Assembly (NCBI GenBank): GCA_038528965.1
Contig: JBCBEC010000006.1
Coordinates: 223,587 to 287,586 of the forward strand
Reading direction: 5' to 3'
Length of the DNA: 64,000 nt
DNA from: Lewinella sp038528965
Lineage (GTDB): Bacteria > Bacteroidota > Bacteroidia > Chitinophagales > Saprospiraceae
The position numbers and the translations under genes are program-made. Of this stretch, positions 18,471-26,916 are shown in pieces (positions within the stretch are counted from its first letter, which is position 1; every line of letters begins with the position of its first letter). Under the pieces are notes generated by a model. That model was not told the origin of the DNA, did no database searches, and saw only the letters and a program-made list of their open reading frames with translations.

Positions 18471-18534
18471 AATGCATTGCTTTGATTATGAACTCAAAAT
18501 TAGCGCCCCCCGCAAGCGAATAAAATGACGAAAG

Positions 18535-18702
18535 TTAAGAAGACCTCCGATTGATGCGGCTTCTAATCCTGCTCAGACTCTCGGCCTTGACTCCGATGTA
18601 ACTAGCCAATTGGTAGAGTGGAACGCGCTGTAGCAAATCAGGGTTGTGGTGGAGCAGATTGAGGTAGCGCTGTTCCGGACTTGACAGTATGTAAGTGGAT
18701 AG
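18535..18702 (-). pseudogene. Crp/Fnr regulator remnant (C-terminal helix-turn-helix only)
   Basis: On the minus strand a 55-codon frame reads LSTYILSSPEQRYLNLLHHN, then ...LLQRVPLYQLASYIG and VKAESLSRIRSRINRRSS, ending in TAA at 18535-18537. This is the recognisable C-terminal DNA-binding part of Bacteroidota Crp/Fnr-type regulators (PEQRY...LLQRVPLYQLASYIGV..ESLSRIR). A TAG stop lies directly upstream (18703-18705) and the cyclic-nucleotide-binding domain is absent. The neighbouring gene starts only about 360 bp upstream. It is a deleted relic, not an expressed gene. Confidence 0.8.
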
Positions 18703-18719
18703 CTATAAGACCGTTTCTG

Positions 18720-19061
18720 CTACTCGCCTTGTATTTCGATATAGTGCGAATGACCACCAGATTGATCACCGTTCAACCAATTCCAGGCGTATTTTATTTC
18801 CAGGAGGCCTTCCGCGTTTTTACTCAGTCTTCCTTTTGACTCGCCAGCTAATAATTGCCCCTCGGCAGTCAGGCACTGGTAGAGCATCTCTATTTGGTCT
18901 TCGCTGACTTGTTTTCCCAAGAGGTAGCCTTCCTGAATTTTTCCACCACTGTAGGTGCCGGTGATGGTTTGTCCTTGCTGATGATAGTGGAACAGGGTTT
19001 CGCTGGAGGAGACGCCTACTGCGTTTGCGGCAGTCCGGAATTTTTTATCGTTGAGGTTCAT
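18720..19061 (-). CDS. Small conserved protein of the so-called N-acetylglutamate synthase type
   Basis: The 113-residue product has the recurring pattern KFRTAANAVG, then ETLFHYHQQGQTITGTYSGG and WNWLNGDQSGGHSHYIE. Bacteroidota and Firmicutes homologues are often labelled N-acetylglutamate synthase, but the protein has no acetyltransferase fold that I can see and that label is doubtful. It looks like a small beta-sheet protein made of repeated strands. No signal peptide is seen. The preceding Crp/Fnr relic suggests that a regulator-target pair has been broken. Confidence 0.65.
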   Translation of the reverse strand: MNLNDKKFRTAANAVGVSSSETLFHYHQQGQTITGTYSGGKIQEGYLLGKQVSEDQIEMLYQCLTAEGQLLAGESKGRLSKNAEGLLEIKYAWNWLNGDQSGGHSHYIEIQGE

Positions 19062-19160
19062 GATCGATGTTTCTTATCAATGTTATTACTTGGTTTTGCT
19101 GTAAAGTAATTAAGGTTAAGCCTATTGTGACAGAGACGCATTGCAATGCGTCTTTACTTC

Positions 19161-19790
19161 TTAATACTCCAGCCTTTCGTTGATAATCTGACTGATCTCT
19201 TCTGCTCTATCCACAATCATAAAATGCGCTCCGTTTTCGATTAATATTGTATTCCCTTGGGGTGGAAGTAACTTATCATTTGTTCCTCCAATTTTAAGTA
19301 AGGGAGTGGTGAGTTTAGTCGTGTTCTGCCAAGTGAGTAGTGCATTCACAGCCCACTTAGCAAATTTCAGGTCCGTATCATTAAGAATTTCGTTTAGGAG
19401 AGCCTTTCGCTTTGCACCAAACACCCAACTGGCCAACATTCTTGGAGGATCAAACAATGGGTAAGGTATCCACTTTACCAGCTTCGTTTTTCCTAATAGG
19501 CGGTAGACCGTACTCAATTCATCTTTAGTCTCTACGGATGAGATTAAGATTGTGAGATTTGGCTGCAGTACCTTACTCATTTCTACCGCAACCAGGCCTC
19601 CGAAGCTTACTCCTAGTAGCGCAAATGGTTCTGCTTGATTTACTTTTTCGGCCATCCTCAAGGCATAGGACTCCAGTGGCTCATTGGTTCTCGGTTTTAA
19701 CCATTGGAGCGCAATGAGCTCACCCTGCAACTCTAGATAACTGAATACTCTTTCATCCGCTCCTAAGCCACTTATGGCGTAAATTTTCAT
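19161..19790 (-). CDS. Alpha/beta hydrolase
   Basis: The 209-residue product has an alpha/beta-hydrolase fold. The nucleophile elbow is GVSFGG (Ser near residue 61), the acid is probably in IGGTNDKLLPP, and the histidine is in ENGAHFMIVDRAEE near the C-terminus. The short cap suggests an esterase-like enzyme for a small substrate. The N-terminus MKIYAISGLGADERVFSYL gives the oxyanion-hole strand. Single gene, no obvious operon partner. Confidence 0.82.
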   Translation of the reverse strand: MKIYAISGLGADERVFSYLELQGELIALQWLKPRTNEPLESYALRMAEKVNQAEPFALLGVSFGGLVAVEMSKVLQPNLTILISSVETKDELSTVYRLLGKTKLVKWIPYPLFDPPRMLASWVFGAKRKALLNEILNDTDLKFAKWAVNALLTWQNTTKLTTPLLKIGGTNDKLLPPQGNTILIENGAHFMIVDRAEEISQIINERLEY

Positions 19791-19965
19791 TGCTGGTTTG
19801 ACTTACACATCATACAATGTACAGCAAATCATTGTCGCCGAACAAGGCTAGGAAGAAGAATATTGCTATTTCATCCATTCTTCGCCTTGTATAGCTATTG
19901 TGGGTAAAAACTAACTCTAATCGCTGAACCTAGTCAAGCTGAGTAAAGAGCGCATCGTAGCATTT

Positions 19966-20370
19966 TTAGGGTGCGCTAAAGTCCCTTGGCCGAAGGAATA
20001 GCGCAAACTCTGTCACCAATAACACAAACACTACCGCTATAATTTTCATCGCCAACAAGATGGGTTCACCTGATAATAGGTAGGGAAGGAAGAAAATAGC
20101 TAGCCATATAACCTTGTAGATGAGCTGTACCGCAAAAATGCCAATGAATTGAAAGGGCCGATAAATACCCAAAAAGGAGCTTAGACCGATTGCTAACCAA
20201 ATACTGCCCAGGATCATCATTACCGCATAGTCTTGTTCAGGCCACAGAAGATGAGCTTCTGCGGTGGCCGGGAAAAAGACGATTAAAAAGCCTGGAATAC
20301 CCGCACAGGCTACATTGATAGCGTACATCACTTTTAGAATACGAGCCTTACTCGTCTTTGCGGCGTCCAT
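19966..20370 (-). CDS. Four-helix membrane protein of unknown function
   Basis: The 134-residue product has four hydrophobic stretches: VMYAINVACAGIPGFLIVF, MMILGSIWLAIGLSSFLGIY, IFAVQLIYKVIWLAIFFLPY and ILLAMKIIAVVFVLLVTEFA. I do not recognise a characterised family. It is followed on the same strand by nothing close, and a second small membrane protein gene lies 44 bp upstream, so the two may be co-expressed. Confidence 0.65.
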   Translation of the reverse strand: MDAAKTSKARILKVMYAINVACAGIPGFLIVFFPATAEAHLLWPEQDYAVMMILGSIWLAIGLSSFLGIYRPFQFIGIFAVQLIYKVIWLAIFFLPYLLSGEPILLAMKIIAVVFVLLVTEFALFLRPRDFSAP

Positions 20371-20413
20371 TATAATTATGTTTTAGATGGGTGTTAGTAG
20401 TCGATTTCGTACT

Positions 20414-20854
20414 TCAATCTGTTGTTGCTTGTTCGTCTTGAGCAGGTCGCCAAAGCGGTCCCACTGCTACCAGTAGCACAATGATATTAAACCACGCATT
20501 GGAAGTATTGCCAGAGGTAACAGAACCGAGGCTATCCAGGAAGAACCAGCAGAGCATACTCACTAATATGGCTTTACGAATTTCCTCCGGTACCTTGTCG
20601 TACACCCAAGCGCGCAAACACAGAATGAGTACTCCCCACCCTAGTAGAAAACCACCAGTGAGGGCTGACAAAAAGCGGGTATCTGGTGAGCTATAGGTAG
20701 TGGCACCATCAATGGGAAAACTGAGTAAGTCCAAGGTGAGACGGGCAGGCTCCAAAGTTGCCTCCATGGTACCCAAAAAGAAGACAGGAGCAAAAGACCA
20801 AACCACAAAGGCGGTGATCAATAACCAAAACTTGTGAAAAGCTTGTGACATCAT
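20414..20854 (-). CDS. Four-helix membrane protein of unknown function
   Basis: The ATG at 20854 gives 146 residues (MMSQAFHKFWLL...); a TTG at 20890 would add 12 residues. Hydrophobic segments lie at residues 7-28, 65-85, 100-120 and 122-140. The sequence is not one I recognise. The gene lies between a TetR-type regulator gene, 88 bp upstream, and another small membrane protein gene, which suggests a possible regulator-target set on one strand. Confidence 0.62.
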   Translation of the reverse strand: MMSQAFHKFWLLITAFVVWSFAPVFFLGTMEATLEPARLTLDLLSFPIDGATTYSSPDTRFLSALTGGFLLGWGVLILCLRAWVYDKVPEEIRKAILVSMLCWFFLDSLGSVTSGNTSNAWFNIIVLLVAVGPLWRPAQDEQATTD

Positions 20855-20941
20855 TGCTAAGCATTGAATGAGTGCAGCCACACGGGCCAAATGATGTCAT
20901 AAACTTAGAGGAAGCAGAGCGTAATCTCTAGACGCTACCGT

Positions 20942-21487
20942 TTAGCGGGTGGTCGGTTGCTTGGCATTCCGAAATGCGCGCACCAGTCCTTTAAACTCGG
21001 CGAAGTAGTCGTTGAGCCAGCTGTGGTTTAAGTTTTCTGCGGTGATACGCAGGTAGAAATTTTCGATCCCCAATTTAAAAACAAGAGCCGCCAAATAGGA
21101 GTGGTCGTTTAAGTCAACAATCTTAGACCAGATGCCCATGATAGCTGGTGTAGCGATGACGGAAACGTTTTCAAAGCACGATTTAAAAAGCGGGTTTTCA
21201 CGGTGAAAGCGAAGTTGCCGATTAAAGAGCAAATCCACTTTATGGAATACTAGAATATCAACGAGCTCCTCTTGATTTTCGCATTGAACTTCTTTTTCTG
21301 CTATTAGCTTAGCTTGCGCCAAATGGTAATCCAGCAACAGCTGGGTGAATATTTCGCTATCGCTGAAATAATGGTAGAAGCCAGACTTATTTCGCTGTAG
21401 CTGTTTTGCCAGTCGCTCTACTTTTAGGCTGGTAGGGCCATATAGAGCGAAGTTCTCATAACCTAATTTTATCCACTGCTCCCTCAT
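20942..21487 (-). CDS. TetR family transcriptional regulator
   Basis: The 181-residue product starts with a TetR-type DNA-binding domain. GYENFALYGPTSLKVERLAKQLQ is followed by the recognition helix region NKSGFYHYFSDSEIF. The C-terminal ligand domain is divergent, which is normal for the family. It precedes two small membrane protein genes on the same strand, possible targets. The inducer cannot be predicted. Confidence 0.85.
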   Translation of the reverse strand: MREQWIKLGYENFALYGPTSLKVERLAKQLQRNKSGFYHYFSDSEIFTQLLLDYHLAQAKLIAEKEVQCENQEELVDILVFHKVDLLFNRQLRFHRENPLFKSCFENVSVIATPAIMGIWSKIVDLNDHSYLAALVFKLGIENFYLRITAENLNHSWLNDYFAEFKGLVRAFRNAKQPTTR

Positions 21488-21595
21488 TGTTAGACCGTTT
21501 GCTTTTCATGCCTGAGGCACCATTCACAACACAAGTTAAATCAGTCTCACAAATTTATTCAGAAAATGAATTGGCGGCTGCTTCATCGCCACGCA

Positions 21596-23367
21596 TTAGT
21601 GAATCTCTTTACCCATTTTGGTAGCGAGTGCTGCATTTGGAGTAGGAATATATAAACCTAAGCAAGTAAGCCAGAAGGTCCAACCTAGATAAAGCTGTCG
21701 TTGAATGGCGCCCCAATAATGGTGTACAAACTCCGGTATTACCGGCCTGCTCATGAGTAAGCCAATGGCCAGCAACATCAATAGAAAGCAAATTGTCGAT
21801 AGCCACCGAAGCCGTGCGAACGGTGCCTTACGCCAAAGAACTACAACTAAGAAGGGACCAGCAATACTCAGGATGATAACATTAGCAAAGAAACTGTAAA
21901 GCGCATTAGGAAAAGGAAACAAGGAAGTGCCTACTAGTGATAAAATGATAAAGAAGATAGAAAGTACAGGTACCACGCTGACCTGCACACCCCGACAGTA
22001 GCGATAGAGCTGCCAGGCAAAAGGCAACATTAGCAGGGCTATTGAAAATTGTATTCCTGCCATAAACGTACCAGAGGCGCTGTAAAAAGAATCCAAGGTG
22101 GTCAAGGCATCACGAATGGGATCGTATTTAGCATGCATCCGGCCAGCAAGAAATTGGCCCAGCCAAAACACTACAGTAATGGCCAAACCCGCAAAGCGCA
22201 GGTAAGCAGAAGCATATTGCATGAAACTTCTCCTACCAAGTAGCAAAACCACCAAACCAAAGCCAAATACCAAAGCTGCTTGCCAGCATCTATTCATAGA
22301 AACCGCAAAGGGTTTGCCCTTACAGATATCATGTACATGGCGCAAGATGTCTTCCTTTCTTAAGACTATACCGTTGGTGGCATAAGCAATGGTCAAGCTA
22401 TCTGCGGGGTAGTATACTAAGCTCGACTCGGAGGCTTTATAGCCGCCAGTGTGACCATAACCTACCCCTTCTTGCGAAGAAAATTGCATAATGCCTAAGC
22501 CGTAGAAGGCATCGCCGGTGGGCAACATTTGTTGTAAGCTGTTTTCTGAAATCAACTGACCGCCAAATAAGGCTTCAATGAACCTTACCATGTCTTGTAC
22601 CGTGCCAACAATGCCACCAGCACCGGCGGGAATTAAACCACTAAACTCGCCCTCATCAACCAGCTGCCACTGCTTATCATAGCGATAGGAATAAGCTTTA
22701 TTGGCTACACTATCCAGTGCCCCTACGCCAAAGTAAGTGCTGGTAAGTCCTAGCTTGGTAGCAATACGATTAGACAATGAAAGGCCATAGTTGTTGCCGT
22801 CCAATTGTTCGATGATATAGCCCAGCAGTAGGTAGTTGGAGTTGCTGTAATTAAAACTGGTACCCGGCAGAAAATCAGATGGGTGCTCGGCGATGTGATC
22901 AAGCATAAAAGCTGAAGTCATCGGCTCGTTAATCTCAGCATCCCAATCTTCGCTGCTGACATTTTGGGTAAAGTCGTGGATGCCACTACTGTGTTCTAGC
23001 ATCTGCTGAATGCTGATGATTTCAGCATTTGGAATAGTGGGGTAGAACTGAGGGTAGTTTGTAATGACAGGCGACCTTCTTCTACCAACTGCATTATCAT
23101 CACCGCGGTGTACATCTTGGTAATGGACCATATGCGGTAGTTGGTGGCTACATCTGCAGGAATACTCGTTTCGTCATTTATCAGTCTGAATCCGATGGCC
23201 CGGCTATAAACTACTCGTCCGTTTTGAGAGACAACGATACTCCCCATGGCCTCATTTCGTTGTTCGAGTGCAGCGAAAAGTTGATCTAGTTTGGTGGTAT
23301 CGATACTGGCAGCAAGAGCGGTGGGAACAGCAATTAGTAATGCCAGAAAAAGTACAAATGGCTTCAT
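21596..23367 (-). pseudogene. Serine hydrolase (beta-lactamase class C-like) with membrane C-terminus, frameshifted
   Basis: Two minus-strand frames form one interrupted gene. The first (start 23367) has a signal peptide and the SxxK motif in WSITKMYTAVMIMQLVEEG. The second resumes near 23060 with YPQFYPTIPNAEIISIQQML and holds YSNSNY (the YxN motif) and GHTGG (the KTG-equivalent). The joint lies near 23052-23066. The gap between LSL and the YPQF segment is about 4-5 residues shorter than usual, consistent with a roughly 13-nt deletion rather than a single miscalled base. After the hydrolase, about 200 residues with six hydrophobic segments resemble DUF998-like membrane domains. The intact product would be about 590 residues. 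Confidence 0.75.
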
Positions 23368-23468
23368 TGTGAGAAGTGGATGATTTGCGCCAAAAGTACT
23401 CGGAAGCCCCGTGTAAACTGAACAAAGTCACCTGCCAATAAGGCGACATTTTTATGACAGCCACCCTG

Positions 23469-24041
23469 TCACAAGATCCTAGGAAAGAACTTTGGACAAT
23501 CCTGTTCTTTATCGATACTAATGCTGGTGAGAATAACGACTAGGGTGCTAAAGGAAACAAATAAGGCATAGCAAATGATTACCGGCAGCGGAATGGCACC
23601 ATTGCCCCGCCCAACTACCAGGAAAATGATGACGGTAAGAAAAAACAGGACTGGCGTAGCCACAATCTGAAAACTAATAATCTTACGGCCCAGGCTATTC
23701 ACTCCTTCGTCCTGCCGATTGAAAAGGAAGATCAAGGTGGGTAAGATGAGATTACCCAAAGGCAGCAAGAACACGCTCAGAACACTGAAGTTCATGAGTC
23801 GCACTTTATGCCAATAATCGGCGGGGAATGCACTAGCGAGTCCATTCACAACAAGTAGCTCACTACTTTCTACCTGCAAAGCTTTCGCCAGGGCCTTAAT
23901 TGTGTACGGGGCGCCTGTGGATACTCCTTTTTCGATGCGTTGAATGGTTCTAACAGAGATACCAGAGGCATGCGATAGCTCTTCCTGAGTGAGGCTCTTG
24001 CGTCTTCTGAGTTCTTTTAGAGACTTGGGTTTTGTTTCCAA
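23469..24041 (-). CDS. XRE-type regulator with DUF4870-like membrane domain
   Basis: The 190-residue product has an N-terminal helix-turn-helix of the XRE type (RRRKSLTQEELSHASGISVR, then TIQRIEKG) within residues 8-65. Three to four membrane segments follow. The block GNLILPTLIFLFNRQDEG resembles the DUF4870 family. Such membrane-tethered XRE proteins occur in Bacteroidota, often near genes for hydrolases. It lies 100 bp upstream of the frameshifted serine hydrolase on the same strand. Confidence 0.8.
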   Translation of the reverse strand: METKPKSLKELRRRKSLTQEELSHASGISVRTIQRIEKGVSTGAPYTIKALAKALQVESSELLVVNGLASAFPADYWHKVRLMNFSVLSVFLLPLGNLILPTLIFLFNRQDEGVNSLGRKIISFQIVATPVLFFLTVIIFLVVGRGNGAIPLPVIICYALFVSFSTLVVILTSISIDKEQDCPKFFPRIL

Positions 24042-24075
24042 GGGTGAATGTCTTTATTGTTTGCTTGCAGTCAAC

Positions 24076-24456
24076 TCAATTACCACTCTGCACCAGCGGC
24101 CGAAACCCGCCGTACACCATCCGCGCCGCATCAAAGATCATCCTTGAAGGGTCCGTCAACGGACCTACCAGATCTGCCATTCTAGGGTCAGTAGGAACCT
24201 TCGCGTTGGCCCGGTCGCGTACCTCGCGGGAGGGGAAAACTACCCAGCCGAAGATTATAACCTCATCTGCTGTAGCATTTACCGCTTCGGCGAAAGAACG
24301 GGTGCCTTCTAAATGTAAATCATCTCCAACGTACTCAAAGTAGGCCAAAGCACCGTATTCTTTCCAAACAGTGGCCACTGTTTGTGCCACCCGTTGGTAC
24401 TCCTCCAGGTGTTGGCGGGGTATGGGTAGGATGAATCCGTCGATGTAGTTAGTCAT
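24076..24456 (-). CDS. DUF1428 family protein
   Basis: The 126-residue product matches the DUF1428 family: MTNYIDGFILPIPRQHLEEY at the N-terminus, a central ADEVIIFGWVVFPSREVRD, and DPSRMIFDAARMVYGGF near the C-terminus. The family has a ferredoxin-like dimeric alpha/beta-barrel fold and no established biochemical role. The gene precedes the XRE-type regulator gene by 34 bp, so they could be co-transcribed. Confidence 0.88.
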   Translation of the reverse strand: MTNYIDGFILPIPRQHLEEYQRVAQTVATVWKEYGALAYFEYVGDDLHLEGTRSFAEAVNATADEVIIFGWVVFPSREVRDRANAKVPTDPRMADLVGPLTDPSRMIFDAARMVYGGFRPLVQSGN

Positions 24457-24578
24457 GGTTTTACTGCTTTAATCAGTCTGTAGTTAAGAGCACTATTTAT
24501 CAACTCTCTCGCCCCTGCTATTGATATAGATCGTTTGCAGCCCTTAAGCTTGCCTACCACATAATTGGCCCATCAAAG

Positions 24579-25010
24579 CTATACCGTTGCGGCTAAGTTA
24601 TCTCTATATCGCCGCTCCAATAGCTGGGCAAACGCTTTCTTATCCTGGCGTAAGGCCGCCATAGGCTCACCATTCTGGATAATCGGATGAAAATCTCGTA
24701 GATGACCATCACTCCAGGCCGCCAGTTCTACCAGAACAGGCGTCAGCGCCAGGCCCCTATCGGTGAGGTGGTACAGATTCGTCTTTTTGTTGTTGGGCCG
24801 TTTGGATTTGGTAATGATGCCAAACTCTTCGAGCAGCTTCAGTTTAGTGGAAAGAATATTGGTCGCGATAGCTTCATCACTATCCATGAGATCTTTAAAG
24901 GTCTCTTTGAAGTCTAATAACATCAACTTCACAATAACTAACATCCACCGGTCGCCAAGTACATCCAAGGCCGAAGTGAAGGGACAATCGCAGCGAAATC
25001 TCTGTTTCAT
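24579..25010 (-). CDS. HxlR family transcriptional regulator
   Basis: The 143-residue product has the HxlR winged-helix pattern. It starts CDCPFTSALDVLGDRWMLVI with the conserved Cys near residue 8, continues with ILSTKLKLLEEFGII, and ends its wing with YHLTDRGLALTPVL. Members usually repress adjacent stress genes. The gene is divergent from a SnoaL-like lipoprotein gene. The 115-bp intergenic region holds three copies of a palindromic operator, so autoregulation plus control of the lipoprotein gene is likely. Confidence 0.9.
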   Translation of the reverse strand: MKQRFRCDCPFTSALDVLGDRWMLVIVKLMLLDFKETFKDLMDSDEAIATNILSTKLKLLEEFGIITKSKRPNNKKTNLYHLTDRGLALTPVLVELAAWSDGHLRDFHPIIQNGEPMAALRQDKKAFAQLLERRYRDNLAATV

Positions 25011-25029
25011 GTTAATGAATCGTTAAACT

Positions 25030-25112
25030 TTACTTGCACATCGCAAGTAATTTTGTATTTTACTTGCAACTTGCAAGCAATTTGTATAGTTTTGCTTGCA
25101 AATCAAAAGTAA
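25030..25112. promoter_or_regulatory. Three-site palindromic operator between hxlR-like and SnoaL-like genes
   Basis: Site 1 (25030-25050) is TTACTTGC-N5-GCAAGTAA, perfect 8-bp arms. Site 2 (25060-25080) is TTACTTGC-N5-GCAAGCAA. Site 3 (25092-25112) is TTGCTTGC-N5-AAAAGTAA, with a degenerate right arm. Sites 1 and 2 are 30 bp apart, about three helical turns, and site 3 is 32 bp further. The spacing suggests cooperative binding, presumably by the HxlR-type protein encoded next to it. Confidence 0.75.
25064..25094 (+). promoter_or_regulatory. Promoter of the SnoaL-like lipoprotein gene
   Basis: TTG (25064-25066) and TAGTTTTG (25087-25094) are spaced by 20 bp and fit the Bacteroidota TTG / TAnnTTTG pattern exactly in the -7 box. 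The elements overlap operator sites 2 and 3, so a bound repressor would block them. The start codon is at 25126. Confidence 0.6.
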
Positions 25113-25125
25113 TAAACCAAACAGT

Positions 25126-26010
25126 ATGAGACAAGTTTTCGCCATTCTATTATTGGGCTTATTCACTGCCTGCGAATCCACTAAAACGTCAAGTGAAAAT
25201 CAACCAACTGAAACCACTAACACTTCAACTATGAGTAAGAAAGAAACGGTAGGAACTTTTTTAGGATCCGTACTTCAGAACGATCCGGCCACTATGCGTG
25301 AACTGGCCAATGCCGATTACATCCAACACAATCCATTCATTCCAACAGGACTGGAACCGTTCATTCAAATGCTACCCGTACTACAAGAAAACGGTACTAC
25401 GGCTGAAAACGTGCGCATGTTTCAGGATGGCAACTACATCTTCATGCACAACATCTGGCGCAATGCACAGCCCTTTGGTGCCGAAGAAATGGTATCCTTT
25501 GACATCATTCGCTTAGACGAGAACGGAAAGGTAGCGGAGCATTGGGATGCTATGACCGCGCTACGAAACGAAACAGCTAGTGGTAGGAGCCAAACTGATG
25601 GCCCTACACAGGTAGAAGACCTGGATAAAACAGAAGAGAATAAAGCCTTGGCTAAAGCATTGGTGGAGGATGTGCTCATGGGCAAGAACCCGGATAAAAT
25701 AACAGACTACATCAGCGCTACGGAGTACAACCAGCATAATCCGGATATCAAAGACGGACTGTCTGGTATCGTTGAGGCAGTGCAGTATCTCACCTCACAA
25801 AACAACATGTTCAAATACAACAAGATTCACAAGGTGCTGGGAGAAGGCAACTTCGTCCTGACCGTGAGCGAAGGAGAATGGAGCGGTAAGCAACAAGTAT
25901 TCTACGATCTCTTCCGCGTAGACAATGGCCAACTGGTAGAACACTGGGATGTGATTCAGGAGATTCCTACTGATGGTTTAGCGAATAACAACACCATGTT
26001 TAACTTCTAA
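25126..26010 (+). CDS. SnoaL-like lipoprotein with two NTF2-type domains
   Basis: The start is the ATG at 25126, which gives a lipoprotein signal (MRQVFAILLLGLFTAC, Cys at 16). An in-frame TTG at 25096 lies within operator site 3 and is not a likely start. The 294-residue product has two SnoaL/NTF2-like units with the same signature: a first block with YIQHNPFIPTGLEPFIQMLP and VAEHWDAM, and a second with YNQHNPDIKDGLSGIVEAV and LVEHWDVIQ. Such proteins are often annotated as putative aldol-condensation or polyketide-cyclase-like enzymes. Its divergent HxlR gene and operators suggest stress-induced expression. Confidence 0.85.
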   Translation: MRQVFAILLLGLFTACESTKTSSENQPTETTNTSTMSKKETVGTFLGSVLQNDPATMRELANADYIQHNPFIPTGLEPFIQMLPVLQENGTTAENVRMFQDGNYIFMHNIWRNAQPFGAEEMVSFDIIRLDENGKVAEHWDAMTALRNETASGRSQTDGPTQVEDLDKTEENKALAKALVEDVLMGKNPDKITDYISATEYNQHNPDIKDGLSGIVEAVQYLTSQNNMFKYNKIHKVLGEGNFVLTVSEGEWSGKQQVFYDLFRVDNGQLVEHWDVIQEIPTDGLANNNTMFNF

Positions 26011-26023
26011 GTACATGATTACA

Positions 26024-26053
26024 AAATCACAAGAGCCGAAACTCTTGTGATTT
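26024..26053 (+). terminator. Terminator of the SnoaL-like gene
   Basis: A perfect 12-bp stem (AAATCACAAGAG and CTCTTGTGATTT) encloses a 6-nt loop, 14 bp after the stop codon. The stem ends in TTT. Confidence 0.75.
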
Positions 26054-26091
26054 CTAATGTTTACGACTTTTTCGTAACCACACCGCTAGTA

Positions 26092-26126
26092 AGCTGGACT
26101 TTCGGCAAAATGCCGAAAGTCCAGCT
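26092..26126. repeat. Perfect 16-bp inverted repeat with 3-nt loop
   Basis: AGCTGGACTTTCGGCA (26092-26107) pairs fully with TGCCGAAAGTCCAGCT (26111-26126). There is no T-tract, and a normal terminator lies just upstream, so this is not an ordinary terminator. It sits before the AT-rich methyltransferase gene. Confidence 0.8.
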
Positions 26127-26305
26127 AATTCAATCCCTTAGTTATGATTACGGGCACTGTAAGAAACATGGTTTTCTAACAGAAATGCTGTATTTTTTTA
26201 GCCTTATATCTCAAAAAAGCATTTTAGAGCGATTTGGGTTGCTGTCAAGCTCCATTTTTCTAATTGGCGATCAAGGCAGTATATAAAGAAGAAAAAACAC
26301 AGAAA

Positions 26306-26851
26306 GTGAATCATAAATTCAAAACTGGATTAGAACTGGCGAAAAACTTCTTTGTTACTGGAGCACTTGTTGAAACCAATAGCGAGGTGGAGTTTGAAAT
26401 TTGCAGACATCTTCCTAAATCTGAAAATGCTGTAATTGTGGAGTTTGGTATGGGACACGGAAATATTACTCAGGAGATACTAAACACTATTTCTCCCACT
26501 AGCAAACTATACGCTTTTGAAGTCAATCAAGATTTTTGTGAGCATGTTAAGCAGACCATAAATGACAAGAGATTAACTGTAATAAATGATGGTGCAGAAA
26601 ATTTAAGAAATCATATACCAGGGAATGTAGATGGGGTTATCTCTTCAATTCCCTTTTCGTTTATTTCGAAAGAGAAGCGGAGGATAATATTAAATGACTC
26701 GAACGAGCTGTTAGTAAATGAGGCTTATTTCAGTCAAGTCTTATTGACAAAGTTTAAATCTAAAGAATTCCGGAAGGTATTTGTTGAGTGTCAAATATCA
26801 ACCCTTAAAGGCTTTCCTACTTACTATATTTATCATTGCAGAAAGATTTAG
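26306..26851 (+). CDS. Class I SAM-dependent methyltransferase (phospholipid or rRNA type)
   Basis: Start choice is uncertain. GTG at 26306 gives 181 residues; TTG at 26264 would add 14. Motif I is VEFGMGHGNIT and the catalytic-loop motif is VISSIPFSF, the pattern of phospholipid N-methyltransferases and rRNA adenine dimethylases. EVNQDFCEHV gives the acidic post-II segment. The base composition is visibly more AT-rich than the neighbours and the codon use differs, suggesting recent transfer. The preceding 180 bp include the perfect palindrome at 26092-26126. The substrate is not determined by these motifs. Confidence 0.7.
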   Translation: MNHKFKTGLELAKNFFVTGALVETNSEVEFEICRHLPKSENAVIVEFGMGHGNITQEILNTISPTSKLYAFEVNQDFCEHVKQTINDKRLTVINDGAENLRNHIPGNVDGVISSIPFSFISKEKRRIILNDSNELLVNEAYFSQVLLTKFKSKEFRKVFVECQISTLKGFPTYYIYHCRKI

Positions 26852-26916
26852 TTTCCAGACACCCAAGGGTTTTGGTTCTTATGTTTTTCTGTGCAGTTGC
26901 TATTCATCTCGAGTAG

